From an uncultured Collinsella sp. (GTDB taxonomy: Bacteria; Actinomycetota; Coriobacteriia; Coriobacteriales; Coriobacteriaceae): DNA of 53,179 nt. Position 1 is the stretch's first letter. Each line of letters begins with the position of its first letter. Below, piece by piece: positions 33,534-41,269 of this stretch. Made by a program: the position numbers and the translations under genes. The stretch lies in contig CABVDJ010000011.1 of assembly GCA_902497025.1 (NCBI GenBank), positions 1 to 53,179 on the forward strand, in the 5' to 3' direction. A model generated the notes under the pieces. It had not been told where the DNA came from, searched no databases, and worked only from the letters and a program-made list of their open reading frames with translations.

Positions 33534-36017
33534 CTATTCGACAACGTCCTCGTTGTTTTCACCGTCACTGGCAAACATCGCCGCGCCGGCGACCGTTGTC
33601 GCCACGGCGGCAGCGGCGAGCCCGGCGGCGATACCAGAGCCGTCGCCCGTGTCGGCGAGTTTTCCGCCCGAGTCCTTGCTCTTGTTGCCGCCGCCGTTCT
33701 TGTCGGCGCCGTCTGCGTTGGAACCCGTGCCGCTGCCGGTGCCGCCTGCACTGCCCGAGGCCGCTACGGTAAAGCTTACGGCTCCATCGCTGGCGAGCAT
33801 GTAGTTCTGTGCCGCGTCGCCCAAAAGGTCTTTCGCGCGCACCCAGTACGTCCCTGCGGCAAATGTTTCGCCCTCGGCCATTGCCGTGCCCGGAGCGCCG
33901 TTCGCGTCGTGCACAAACTCGAGCTGGGCCGTGCAGGCATCGGTTTCGAGCTTGCCCTCGAGTGATGCCGCAATCTTGGCGCGCACGTCTTCGCCGGCCT
34001 TAAGGCCTTCGAGTCCCTCAAAATGGGGCGTCAGCGCGCGTCGATCGATATCGATGGGCACAGAGCCCTGCAGCCCCGTAACGGTCTCGTTGCCCAGGGC
34101 GTCGACATCCACGTATTCGATGGCAAACGCGCTGCCAGAAGCGGCCACGTTGAGTACGTTGCTGCTGTCGACAAGGCGGAAATGGCCCTCGCCAACGGTC
34201 TTGCCATCTTGGAGCGAGGCATCGCTCAGCGAGTCTCCATACGTCATGTGCATGCGGTCCGGGAGGCAGCATGAAACTGTTGGCTTGTGCTTCGCGTCGT
34301 AATTGCGTTGGTAGATGCTCCGGGCCAGTGCCGAATCGACAAAGTCGGACGCGATAATGCCAACGTGCTTGAGGCAATCTGACTTTGTTTTATCGCTGCC
34401 GCTGGGATTGATGTACTGGCTCTTGTACAGATGCTCGTTGACCACTCGCGCCGCGGTAAAAGGATTGCTTCCTTGTTTGTAATTCGTGCAACTGGTGTAG
34501 TTGATAGACCAGCAGCGTTCCAGGACTTGCACCTTGGCGCCATCATTGTCCTCGACGTCCACCTTGTTGCGCGTGAGATTGGTCGTCTCTCGCAGCGCCA
34601 TATCGACCCAGCTAATCTTGTCGGTTCCGGTGCATTCAAAATGGTCCTGGGCGTATACCTTGGTGCAATAGGGCTCTTTGTCGCCCGCATTGCCCGTAGT
34701 CTCAAAGCCTCGCGCGTCTTGGACGAGGCACATCGACTGCCCGGAATGCGCCTTGATTTTGTCGTCCCATTGGGTGAGATCGAGGCCCCACGTGTGGCTG
34801 CTTACGCTGTTGCCGGCGAGTACAAATCGACGCAGCAGGACGATCTTTCCGCGCACCTCGTTCAGTGTGGGGATTCGGCTCGACGTGTAGAACAGATCGG
34901 GATTATCGTGCATAACCTTGGCGAAAGCCGTCGTAACGCTTTCGTCGGTAGCCTCGTCGTTGCCTCGTGACGCAAGCATGATGAGCGCTTCTGACGGGTT
35001 TTCGTTCAAAAATGTTTTGAAGTAACCGATGACATCGGAGAGATGCATAAAGCCCCCGTCTTTTTTGAGCAGGTAGCATCTTCCATGGTCGATACCGGGG
35101 TCGCCGTTCTCGTCGTTCCTTCCGAGTCGGATATCAAAATAGCGAATGCCTTCGAGCAACTGCGTCGGGATGTAATCCTGCTGGCACTTTGCTTGTGAGG
35201 ATTGGGGCTCGGTGTCGTTGTCCACGCTGCAGGTGCCCGAATCATGCGTGCCCGGGATACTCAGCTCGTCGAGGTACTTGTTGTCGTCGACGTATTTCAT
35301 CCAGCATGGTCCGTCGACGTAGCTGCTATACGTGGTCCAGTCGATACTTCTAACTGTGGTATTGATCTTGCCCATGTCGTAACCGACAAGTTCTAGCTCC
35401 CACGGAATGCTCTTACTCTTATGGCAGATCTTATTGTTGTCCTGGTCTTTGCCGTCCGATTCTATTGCCAGGTACTTAATGTCTTTTTTCTCGGTTTCTT
35501 TCTCGACCGTGCGGTCTCGAATGATATAGGTTCCGTTTGATTGACGTTCGAACGCAAAAGCGCGGCTGGGCTTGTTGTCATACTCGCCGCCCCATACGTG
35601 GATGACCTTTCCATCTTTGTCCGAGTCGTCGTCGACCGACCAAATGCTGTAGCCCGTCTTTTTATGCTCTTCGAAATTGAGCAAGGTGCGGATAGCATAC
35701 CAGTTTGTATCGTCATTCTTGGTCGTTACGTTCTCAAGGATGAGCTTGCTGGACGTGCCGTCGTTAAACAGGTGGCAGACGTTGCCGCGAACGTTGCCGT
35801 CTTGGTTGACGCTCGCGGTGCGAAAATAGCCCGCGGGGCGAAGGCGAATGACGAAATTGTCGAGGCTGTCCGACGGTGCGGGTGTGTTGTCTGCAAATGC
35901 CGTTCGCAGGGGAATGCCCGGCGCTGCGGTTTCAGGCAGGCTTGCAAGTGGTGACAACGCCGCAAGCCCTAGGCCCAGCGTAAACGCTCGGCGGCTGATG
36001 GCATGGTGTTCGGTCAT
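33534..36017 (-). CDS. secreted phosphatidylinositol-specific phospholipase C-like protein with cell-wall anchor
   Basis: 827 aa. The N-terminus has a twin-arginine signal (ISRRAFTLGLGLAAL, about 7-21). A beta-rich lectin-like domain follows (about 53-215). The PLC X-domain begins ELSIPGTHDSGTC: catalytic His 258, D295 and R297 in RYFDIRLGR, and His 311 in GIDHGRCY, the same arrangement as Bacillus PI-PLC. It probably cleaves PI or GPI head groups outside the cell. The last about 40 residues hold KLADTGDG, a hydrophobic stretch and SDGENNEDVVE: a LPxTG-like sortase signal (LADTG) but with an acidic rather than basic tail. Codon use is less GC-biased than the housekeeping genes, hinting at transfer. 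Monocistronic. Confidence 0.88.
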   Translation of the reverse strand: MTEHHAISRRAFTLGLGLAALSPLASLPETAAPGIPLRTAFADNTPAPSDSLDNFVIRLRPAGYFRTASVNQDGNVRGNVCHLFNDGTSSKLILENVTTKNDDTNWYAIRTLLNFEEHKKTGYSIWSVDDDSDKDGKVIHVWGGEYDNKPSRAFAFERQSNGTYIIRDRTVEKETEKKDIKYLAIESDGKDQDNNKICHKSKSIPWELELVGYDMGKINTTVRSIDWTTYSSYVDGPCWMKYVDDNKYLDELSIPGTHDSGTCSVDNDTEPQSSQAKCQQDYIPTQLLEGIRYFDIRLGRNDENGDPGIDHGRCYLLKKDGGFMHLSDVIGYFKTFLNENPSEALIMLASRGNDEATDESVTTAFAKVMHDNPDLFYTSSRIPTLNEVRGKIVLLRRFVLAGNSVSSHTWGLDLTQWDDKIKAHSGQSMCLVQDARGFETTGNAGDKEPYCTKVYAQDHFECTGTDKISWVDMALRETTNLTRNKVDVEDNDGAKVQVLERCWSINYTSCTNYKQGSNPFTAARVVNEHLYKSQYINPSGSDKTKSDCLKHVGIIASDFVDSALARSIYQRNYDAKHKPTVSCCLPDRMHMTYGDSLSDASLQDGKTVGEGHFRLVDSSNVLNVAASGSAFAIEYVDVDALGNETVTGLQGSVPIDIDRRALTPHFEGLEGLKAGEDVRAKIAASLEGKLETDACTAQLEFVHDANGAPGTAMAEGETFAAGTYWVRAKDLLGDAAQNYMLASDGAVSFTVAASGSAGGTGSGTGSNADGADKNGGGNKSKDSGGKLADTGDGSGIAAGLAAAAVATTVAGAAMFASDGENNEDVVE

Positions 36018-36224
36018 ATCTCCTCCGTTCGCAGGGTGCGGTTATGCACTTGTTTTGGTCACTATACTGCCCAGATGTTTAAAGACGCCGGTTTAAATTG
36101 CCTGCGCGGCGCTATAAATCGGCGGGCGGACGTGTTGGGGCACTTGTCTATTTGTGCTGTTATCACGTCTGGGATGGTTTTGGAGCCCGGCATCCTGCGT
36201 TCGTCGGCTACCGGCATAAGAATG

Positions 36225-36250
36225 GGGAGGGTCGGCTTACCGGCCCTCCC
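36225..36250 (-). terminator. terminator-like hairpin behind the lipoprotein gene
   Basis: GGGAGGGTCGG / CCGGCCCTCCC with a 4-nt loop, 73 bp past the lipoprotein stop at 36323. No clear U-tract. The 305-bp gap 36018-36322 holds this and otherwise nothing recognisable. Confidence 0.5.
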
Positions 36251-36322
36251 TGGGTACGAAGCGCTGGGATACAGTCGCTTGTTTGCACTGCGTCCGTGTT
36301 TCCCGTTGTGCTCGCCAGTCGC

Positions 36323-36916
36323 TTAGCGCTTGATCTCGATATCCTCGAGCTTGACGTCCATGGCCTCGGTCTTGGCCTTGGCGATGTCGTCGGCAAACTC
36401 CAGAGACTTCATCATGGTCTCGACGGCGTCCTTGTGCTCCTCGACATTGTCGATACGTACGTACACACTGCCGCCGTCAACGTCAGTGAAGTACTCGGTC
36501 GTCACGCCGCCCGAGTGCGTAAAGTAGGCGCTGCGCCAGGTCTTGCCGTTGTACTTAACGGGATCGCTCTCGGTCCATCCGGAGTTGGCCTTCCACTTTG
36601 CCTCGTAGTCAAACAGTTCATCGGCGTTCTTGTCAGGATCGAAGACGGGGATGAAGCGGTCGCTGGCATGCTCGCTCTCGGTGAACTTAAACTGGGCCCT
36701 GTCGGCGGTATCGCCTGCGACGTCCGTGATTTCGACGCCCTCGGGGACTTCGACCTTAAACCAAATGAAGTCGGTCCTCATATCCACGGCTGGCTTTTCC
36801 GCGCCGCCGTCACCGCCACTGCCGGTAGCGTCGCCGTTTCCGCCACAACCCACCAGGGCAACCGCGGCAAAGAGACTGATGCAGAGGGTGAGAATCGCAA
36901 AGGCCTTCTTTTTCAT
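36323..36916 (-). CDS. secreted lipoprotein of unknown function
   Basis: 197 aa. Lipoprotein signal KKKAFAILTLCISLFAAVALVGCGG, with lipobox LVGC giving Cys 24 as the lipidated residue, followed by a Gly/Ser-rich linker. The mature domain (about 45-190) is a mixed alpha/beta unit with conserved-looking segments FIWFKVEVPEGVEI, YNGKTWRSAYFTH and VYVRIDNVEEHKDAVETMM. It resembles small surface lipoproteins common in Coriobacteria, without a known function. GAGGAGG precedes the ATG. A 12-base motif shared with the zinc-ribbon gene lies 79 bp upstream. Confidence 0.8.
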   Translation of the reverse strand: MKKKAFAILTLCISLFAAVALVGCGGNGDATGSGGDGGAEKPAVDMRTDFIWFKVEVPEGVEITDVAGDTADRAQFKFTESEHASDRFIPVFDPDKNADELFDYEAKWKANSGWTESDPVKYNGKTWRSAYFTHSGGVTTEYFTDVDGGSVYVRIDNVEEHKDAVETMMKSLEFADDIAKAKTEAMDVKLEDIEIKR

Positions 36917-37370
36917 GGTCGTGTCCTCCTCGATCTGTAACCGCCCATGGATTACCTGCCTTTACTGTACGCGTGGACGGCTCGCTCGGGTGGGCCATGT
37001 GTCCCATTCTGAGGGCCGGATTTGCGCCGTTAAGTGGCAATATGCACAGGTCCAAAAGAGGGGAGGGCCGGTGCTGTCGGCTCTCCCCGGGGTGAGGTGT
37101 CCGTTGTTTTAAAGGGGCGCGTGTACGCGGGCGTTGCCCCAACAGGTTCCTTGTTTATAGATATGCCCCAGTTTGTGACGTCCGGAAGTCCCGAAAGGCG
37201 GGCCATGTTTCCCATGTTTGCGGTGCCGACGCCTATCGTTCGTCATAGAAATCCGCGATGACCAGGTGCGCTGACGCTTATGTACTTATGGGCTAGACTA
37301 TGCACCATTATGTGATCGATGCGGTCGGTCGGTGGTTGCCGCCCGACCGATGTATATGACTTGAAGGTGC
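36917..37370. other. 454-bp gap with a duplicated leader motif and hairpin
   Basis: Holds GGGCCATGTGTCCCA (36992-37006) and GGGCCATGTTTCCCA (37200-37214), 14 of 15 bases alike and in the same direction. It also holds a hairpin GGGGAGGGCCG/CGGCTCTCCCC (37060-37088) that resembles the one behind the lipoprotein gene. No credible gene. It may be the remnant of a second lipoprotein unit that lost its coding part. Confidence 0.4.
36995..37006 (-). repeat. 12-base leader motif, copy B
   Basis: TGGGACACATGG on the minus strand, identical to 30108-30119 and similarly placed relative to a start codon. A near-copy, TGGGAAACATGG, lies at 37203-37214. Confidence 0.4.
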
Positions 37371-37376
37371 ATGCGT

Positions 37377-38009
37377 ATGAGCCAAGAGATGATGGACAAG
37401 ACCTGCCGCGGGTTTGCCGAGGCGCTGGCCGCGCGCGAGCCGGTTCCCGGTGGTGGCAGCGCGAGCGCTTTTGTGGGCGCGCTGGGCGCCTCGCTGTGCG
37501 GAATGGTTGCCCGCTACGGTGCGACCAATCCCGCGCTTGCTGATCGTGCGGATGACCTGACGCGCGCGTTTACCCAGGCTGATGAGCTGGCCCAGGAGCT
37601 TGTCGAGTTGGTTGCCGAGGACGTTCGTGCCTACGGCCAGGTGTCCGCTGCGTACGGTATTCCGCGTGACGATCCGGCCCGACCGGCTGCGATTCAGGAT
37701 GCGCTGCATGTGGCCGCTATGCCGCCGTATCGCATTATGGATGCCTGCGGGCGCGCACTGGCGCTGCTCGAGGACATGGCCGACAAGGGTTCGCGTCAGC
37801 TGCTGTCCGATGTGGCGTGCGGCGCCGTGTTCTGCCGCGCCGCCATGCAGGGCGCGAGCTTGACGCTCTTTGCGAACACCACGTCTATGAAGGATCGTGC
37901 ACGCGCCGAGGAGCTCGAGACGGCGTGTGATGAGTTGCTCGACACATGGTTGCCGCGCGCCGATGCGCTGGCGCGCCGCGCCTCCGACGCTGCAAGGAAG
38001 AGAGGATAG
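37377..38009 (+). CDS. fchA: cyclodeaminase/cyclohydrolase family protein (FchA-like methenyl-THF cyclohydrolase)
   Basis: 210-aa all-helical folate enzyme that opens 5,10-methenyl-THF to 10-formyl-THF, or deaminates formimino-THF. The family signature REPVPGGGSASAFVGALGASLCGMV lies at about residues 20-44. ATG 37377 (MSQEMMDKT) has GAAGGTG at good spacing; ATG 37371 two codons earlier is equally possible. It is followed after two bases by folD, whose cyclohydrolase residues are missing, so this protein probably supplies that step. No histidine-degradation genes are present, which argues against a formimino role. Confidence 0.88.
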   Translation: MSQEMMDKTCRGFAEALAAREPVPGGGSASAFVGALGASLCGMVARYGATNPALADRADDLTRAFTQADELAQELVELVAEDVRAYGQVSAAYGIPRDDPARPAAIQDALHVAAMPPYRIMDACGRALALLEDMADKGSRQLLSDVACGAVFCRAAMQGASLTLFANTTSMKDRARAEELETACDELLDTWLPRADALARRASDAARKRG

Positions 38010-38011
38010 CC

Positions 38012-38866
38012 ATGGCTGAACTGCTGAAGGGTGCTCCCGTCGCCCGCGCTTTGACTGAGGAGCTCGCTGCCCGCTGCGCTGCGCTGCGCGAACGCGGTGT
38101 TGTTCCGACGCTTGCTATCGTGCGTGTGGGTGAACGCGAGGACGACCTATCCTACGAGCGCGGCGCCCTTAAACGCTGCGAAAAGGTTGGCATCGAGGCG
38201 CGTCGCGTGTTGCTTCCTACCGGTGTTTCGCAAGACGAGCTGTTGACGGCCATCGAGGACATCAATGCCGACTCGGCTGTTCATGGCTGTCTGATGTTTC
38301 GCCCGCTGCCCGCCGGCCTTGACGAGAACGCCGTCGCCGCAGCGCTCGATCCCGCCAAGGACGTTGACTCCATGACGCCGGCTTCGCTGCTCACCACGCT
38401 TTCGGGGCGCGGCGAGGGTTTTGCCCCCTGCACAGCTGAAGCCGTGCTTGCTTTGCTGGATCATTACGGCGTTGAGCTGGACGGCGCCAAAGTTGCCGTG
38501 GTCGGACGCTCACTGGTAATTGGCCGCCCCGTTGCCGCCATGCTTACGGCGCGCAACGCAACCGTGACGACGTGCCATACGCATACGCGCGATCTTGCCG
38601 CCGAGTGCTGTGCTGCCGACATTGTGGTTGCCGCCGTTGGACGCGCGCGCACGATTGGCGCAGATGCGGTCCGCGAGGACCAGGCGATTATCGATGTTGG
38701 CATTAATTGGGACGAAGCCGCTGGCAAGCTGGTCGGCGACGTCGATTTTGATGCCGCGGAGCCGGTTGTTGGCGCAATCACCCCCGTGCCGGGTGGCGTG
38801 GGTGCCGTGACGACAGCAATTCTCGCCAAGCACGTGATCGAGGCGGCTGAGCGCGCGGTAAAATAG
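38012..38866 (+). CDS. folD: FolD-type methylene-THF dehydrogenase lacking cyclohydrolase residues
   Basis: 284 aa. Folate and NAD(P) motifs are clear: FRPLPAGLDEN, KDVDSMTPASL, GRSLVIGRPVAAML (Rossmann loop), IDVGIN and ITPVPGGVGAVTTAIL. E. coli FolD has Y50-x3-K54 in SQIYVASK; here the segment is SYERGALKR, with Tyr 48 kept but Ala 52 at the Lys position. The Gln of QLPLP is Phe (MFRPLP). Both residues are needed for cyclohydrolase, so this is likely a monofunctional dehydrogenase, as in a clostridial FolD subgroup. ATG 38012 lies two bases after the fchA stop behind GAGAGG. A MITE-like element follows at once. Confidence 0.93.
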   Translation: MAELLKGAPVARALTEELAARCAALRERGVVPTLAIVRVGEREDDLSYERGALKRCEKVGIEARRVLLPTGVSQDELLTAIEDINADSAVHGCLMFRPLPAGLDENAVAAALDPAKDVDSMTPASLLTTLSGRGEGFAPCTAEAVLALLDHYGVELDGAKVAVVGRSLVIGRPVAAMLTARNATVTTCHTHTRDLAAECCAADIVVAAVGRARTIGADAVREDQAIIDVGINWDEAAGKLVGDVDFDAAEPVVGAITPVPGGVGAVTTAILAKHVIEAAERAVK

Positions 38867-38900
38867 GCGTTTGGAGGCTGTTTAGGGGGTTGGTTAGATA

Positions 38901-39138
38901 CCCCGTGGTCAAAAAATGCCAAATATGAGTACTGTTGCCAAGTTAGTCACATATGTTTGAGATCATTTTGGCTCTTTAGCGATAAGTAATATCGTTAAAG
39001 AGCCAATTTTATTGGACGTATGGGGAATTACTAGACTCAGTTTTTGGACAGGTGAGGATTCCCGGCGCCCGGAACAGTGCAATTTGCTGCCACTAAATTT
39101 GTGACAGTACTCATATTTGGCATTTTTTGACCACGGGG
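38901..39138. mobile_element. MITE-like element with 35-bp perfect terminal inverted repeats
   Basis: The first 35 bases (38901-38935, beginning CCCCGTGGTCAAAAAATGCC) are the exact reverse complement of the last 35 (39104-39138). Partial complementarity continues about 12 bases inward. Total 238 bp, markedly AT-richer than the flanks, no reading frame, and an internal 16-bp hairpin. No clear target-site duplication (flanks TTAGATA and GGCTGCC). It lies between folD and the dipeptidase gene. Confidence 0.75.
38968..39010 (+). terminator. hairpin inside the MITE, likely terminator for fchA-folD
   Basis: TTGGCTCTTTAGCGAT / ATCGTTAAAGAGCCAA, 16 bp with one G-T pair, followed by TTTTATT. About 100 bp after the folD stop. 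Confidence 0.75.
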
Positions 39139-39221
39139 GCTGCCGAGGCCGTGGTTTCGCCCTTTTTGCGTCGAAGCGATACACTGTTGCCGTTTGATTT
39201 CTTCGCTCAAGGAGGATGCGC

Positions 39222-40745
39222 ATGCCGTGCACAACGATTTTGGTTGGTAAGAACGCGAGCTACGACGGGTCGACGCTTGTCGCGCGTAACGAGGACTCGT
39301 CCAACGGGGTGTTTGAGCCCAAGCGCATGCGCGTAGTGCATCCCGACGAGCAGCCGCGCGTCTACACGAGCGTCCTGAGTCACCTGACCGTTGAGCTGCC
39401 CGATAACCCCATGCGCTACACGAGCGTCCCCGATGTTGTCCCGGGCCACGGCATCTGGGCCGAGGCCGGTTTCAACGAGCTCAATGTGGGCATGTCCGCA
39501 ACCGAGACGCTCACCACCAACGAGCGCGTCCGCGGTGCCGACCCGCTTGTGGACTACGTGCCCGCCAAGGGCAACGAGGGCGAGGACGGATACGTTCCGG
39601 CGCAGCCTGGTGGCCTGGGCGAGGAGGACATGGTTACCCTGGTCCTGCCGTACGCCAAGTCCGCCCGCGACGGCGTTCGTATCCTGGGCGACCTGCTCGA
39701 GCGCTACGGCACCTACGAGAACAACGGCATCGCCTTTAGCGACGTGGACGAGATCTGGTGGCTTGAGACCATCGGCGGCCACCATTGGATTGCCAAGCGT
39801 GTGCCCGATGACGCCTATGTGACCATGCCCAACCAATTGGGTATCGACAGCTTTGACCTGGATGACGCCGAGGGCGCCCAGGCCGACCACATGTGCTCCG
39901 CCGACCTGCGCACCTGGATGGCCGAGTGGCATCTGGACCTGACGCTGGGCGTCGAGAGCGACGGCCCGGCTGCCGTCTTTAACCCGCGCGAGGCCTTTGG
40001 CTCGCACAGCGACAGCGACCATGTCTACAACACGCCGCGCGCCTGGTACATGCAGCGCTGCCTCAACCCCAGCGACGTGTGGGATGGCCCCGACGCCGAC
40101 TTCACGCCCGAGAGCGACGACATCCCTTGGAGCCGCGTGCCCGAGCGCAAGGTGACCATCGAGGACATTAAGTACGTGCTTTCGAGCCACTACCAGGGCA
40201 CGGAGTACGACTGCTACGGCAGCAAGGGCACGCCCGCCACGCGCGGCGCCTATCGCCCCATCGGCATCAACCGCAACAGCCAGCTCGCCGTGTTGCAGCT
40301 GCGTCCCTATGCGCAGCCGGCCTATCGCGCCGTGCAGTGGATGGCCTTTGGCTCCAACTCGTTTAACGCGCTGGTTCCGCTGTACGCCAACGTCGAGACC
40401 ATGCCCGAGTACTATGCCGACACGCAGGCTCGCGTGACGTCCGAAAACTTCTACTGGGCCAACCGCCTGATCGGCGCCCTGGCCGACGTCCGCTTCCATG
40501 AGTGCGGCCGCGCTGTGGAGGACTATCAGGAGAAGGTCGGTGGCATGGGCCACAAGCAGATCCATGACGTCGACGCTGCCGTAGCCGCTCTGCCCGAGGT
40601 CGAGGTGCCTGCCGAGCTTGCACGCGCCAACGAGGCCTTTGCCGAGCGTGTTCGCGTGGAGACCGATGCCCTGCTGGGCAAGGTGCTCTACACCACGAGC
40701 TGCGCCATGAAGAACTCTTTCGCGATGAATGACAACGTGAGGTAG
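39222..40745 (+). CDS. C69 family dipeptidase
   Basis: 507-aa N-terminal nucleophile hydrolase that cleaves dipeptides. The catalytic Cys is residue 3 (MPCTTILVGKNASYDG), so the start must be ATG 39222, behind AAGGAGG; ATG 39216 would shift the nucleophile. ARNEDSSNGVFEPKRM is the family block at about 23-38, and GIAFSDVDEIWWLETIGGHHW is another. No signal peptide, so it acts in the cytosol on imported peptides. A TACACT -10 at 39180-39185 gives it a private promoter just outside the MITE. Length and motifs are normal. Confidence 0.95.
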   Translation: MPCTTILVGKNASYDGSTLVARNEDSSNGVFEPKRMRVVHPDEQPRVYTSVLSHLTVELPDNPMRYTSVPDVVPGHGIWAEAGFNELNVGMSATETLTTNERVRGADPLVDYVPAKGNEGEDGYVPAQPGGLGEEDMVTLVLPYAKSARDGVRILGDLLERYGTYENNGIAFSDVDEIWWLETIGGHHWIAKRVPDDAYVTMPNQLGIDSFDLDDAEGAQADHMCSADLRTWMAEWHLDLTLGVESDGPAAVFNPREAFGSHSDSDHVYNTPRAWYMQRCLNPSDVWDGPDADFTPESDDIPWSRVPERKVTIEDIKYVLSSHYQGTEYDCYGSKGTPATRGAYRPIGINRNSQLAVLQLRPYAQPAYRAVQWMAFGSNSFNALVPLYANVETMPEYYADTQARVTSENFYWANRLIGALADVRFHECGRAVEDYQEKVGGMGHKQIHDVDAAVAALPEVEVPAELARANEAFAERVRVETDALLGKVLYTTSCAMKNSFAMNDNVR

Positions 40746-40844
40746 GGATTTCCCATCGATCGAATAGCGCTAAAACGCTTTGTCGCTTTCGCTCAATCTT
40801 GGGTACAAGAACGCCAATGCAGTTGTTTGTGATTGGAGATAACC

Positions 40845-41261
40845 ATGGTTATGAAACTCGATCAGCTTGTTAACGGCGCCATTAACGTGGGCTTTGGCGC
40901 TGCCGCCGTTGCTGTCGAAGGCGGCAAGAAGGTCCTCGACGACCTTAACACCAAGGGCGAGCAGGTCCGCAAGGACACCGCCACCCCCGATATCGCCCGC
41001 AGTGTGTCCGACATGTTCGAGCAGGCCGGCGGTACCATCTCCGATCTGACCGAGCGCTTGGGCACGCAGGGCGAGACCGCGGCCCAGCGCGTGCTCGACG
41101 AGCTCATTCTGGCTCGCGTCCGCGTCATGACCGCCCCCGAGCGCACGGCCTTCCTGGCCCATGTACGCGACATCGTCGATTCGGTCGAGGACAACGTGAC
41201 CTCGGTGCCCGTCGAGTCCGTTGAGCCCGACGATGCGAAGGATACCGAAGAGGCCGAGTAG
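40845..41261 (+). CDS. phasin-like small helical protein, partner of the UbiB kinase
   Basis: 138 aa from ATG 40845 (MVMKLDQLVNGAINVG), preceded by GGAGATAACC. A short amphipathic N-terminus and a Gly/Ala-rich first segment (VGFGAAAVAVEGGKKVLDDL) are followed by a long helix and a C-terminal acidic tail (VEPDDAKDTEEAE). The composition resembles phasin or PhaE-like proteins often found beside AarF/UbiB genes. The next gene starts nine bases after its stop, so the pair is co-transcribed. The true role is unknown; a lipid-surface adaptor for the kinase is inference. Confidence 0.65.
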   Translation: MVMKLDQLVNGAINVGFGAAAVAVEGGKKVLDDLNTKGEQVRKDTATPDIARSVSDMFEQAGGTISDLTERLGTQGETAAQRVLDELILARVRVMTAPERTAFLAHVRDIVDSVEDNVTSVPVESVEPDDAKDTEEAE

Positions 41262-41269
41262 CAGCGCAG

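Noticed and set aside
37030..37215. 61-codon minus-strand frame beginning in the leader-motif near-copy
   Set aside because: No ribosome site, Pro/Thr-rich chance composition, and it spans a hairpin.
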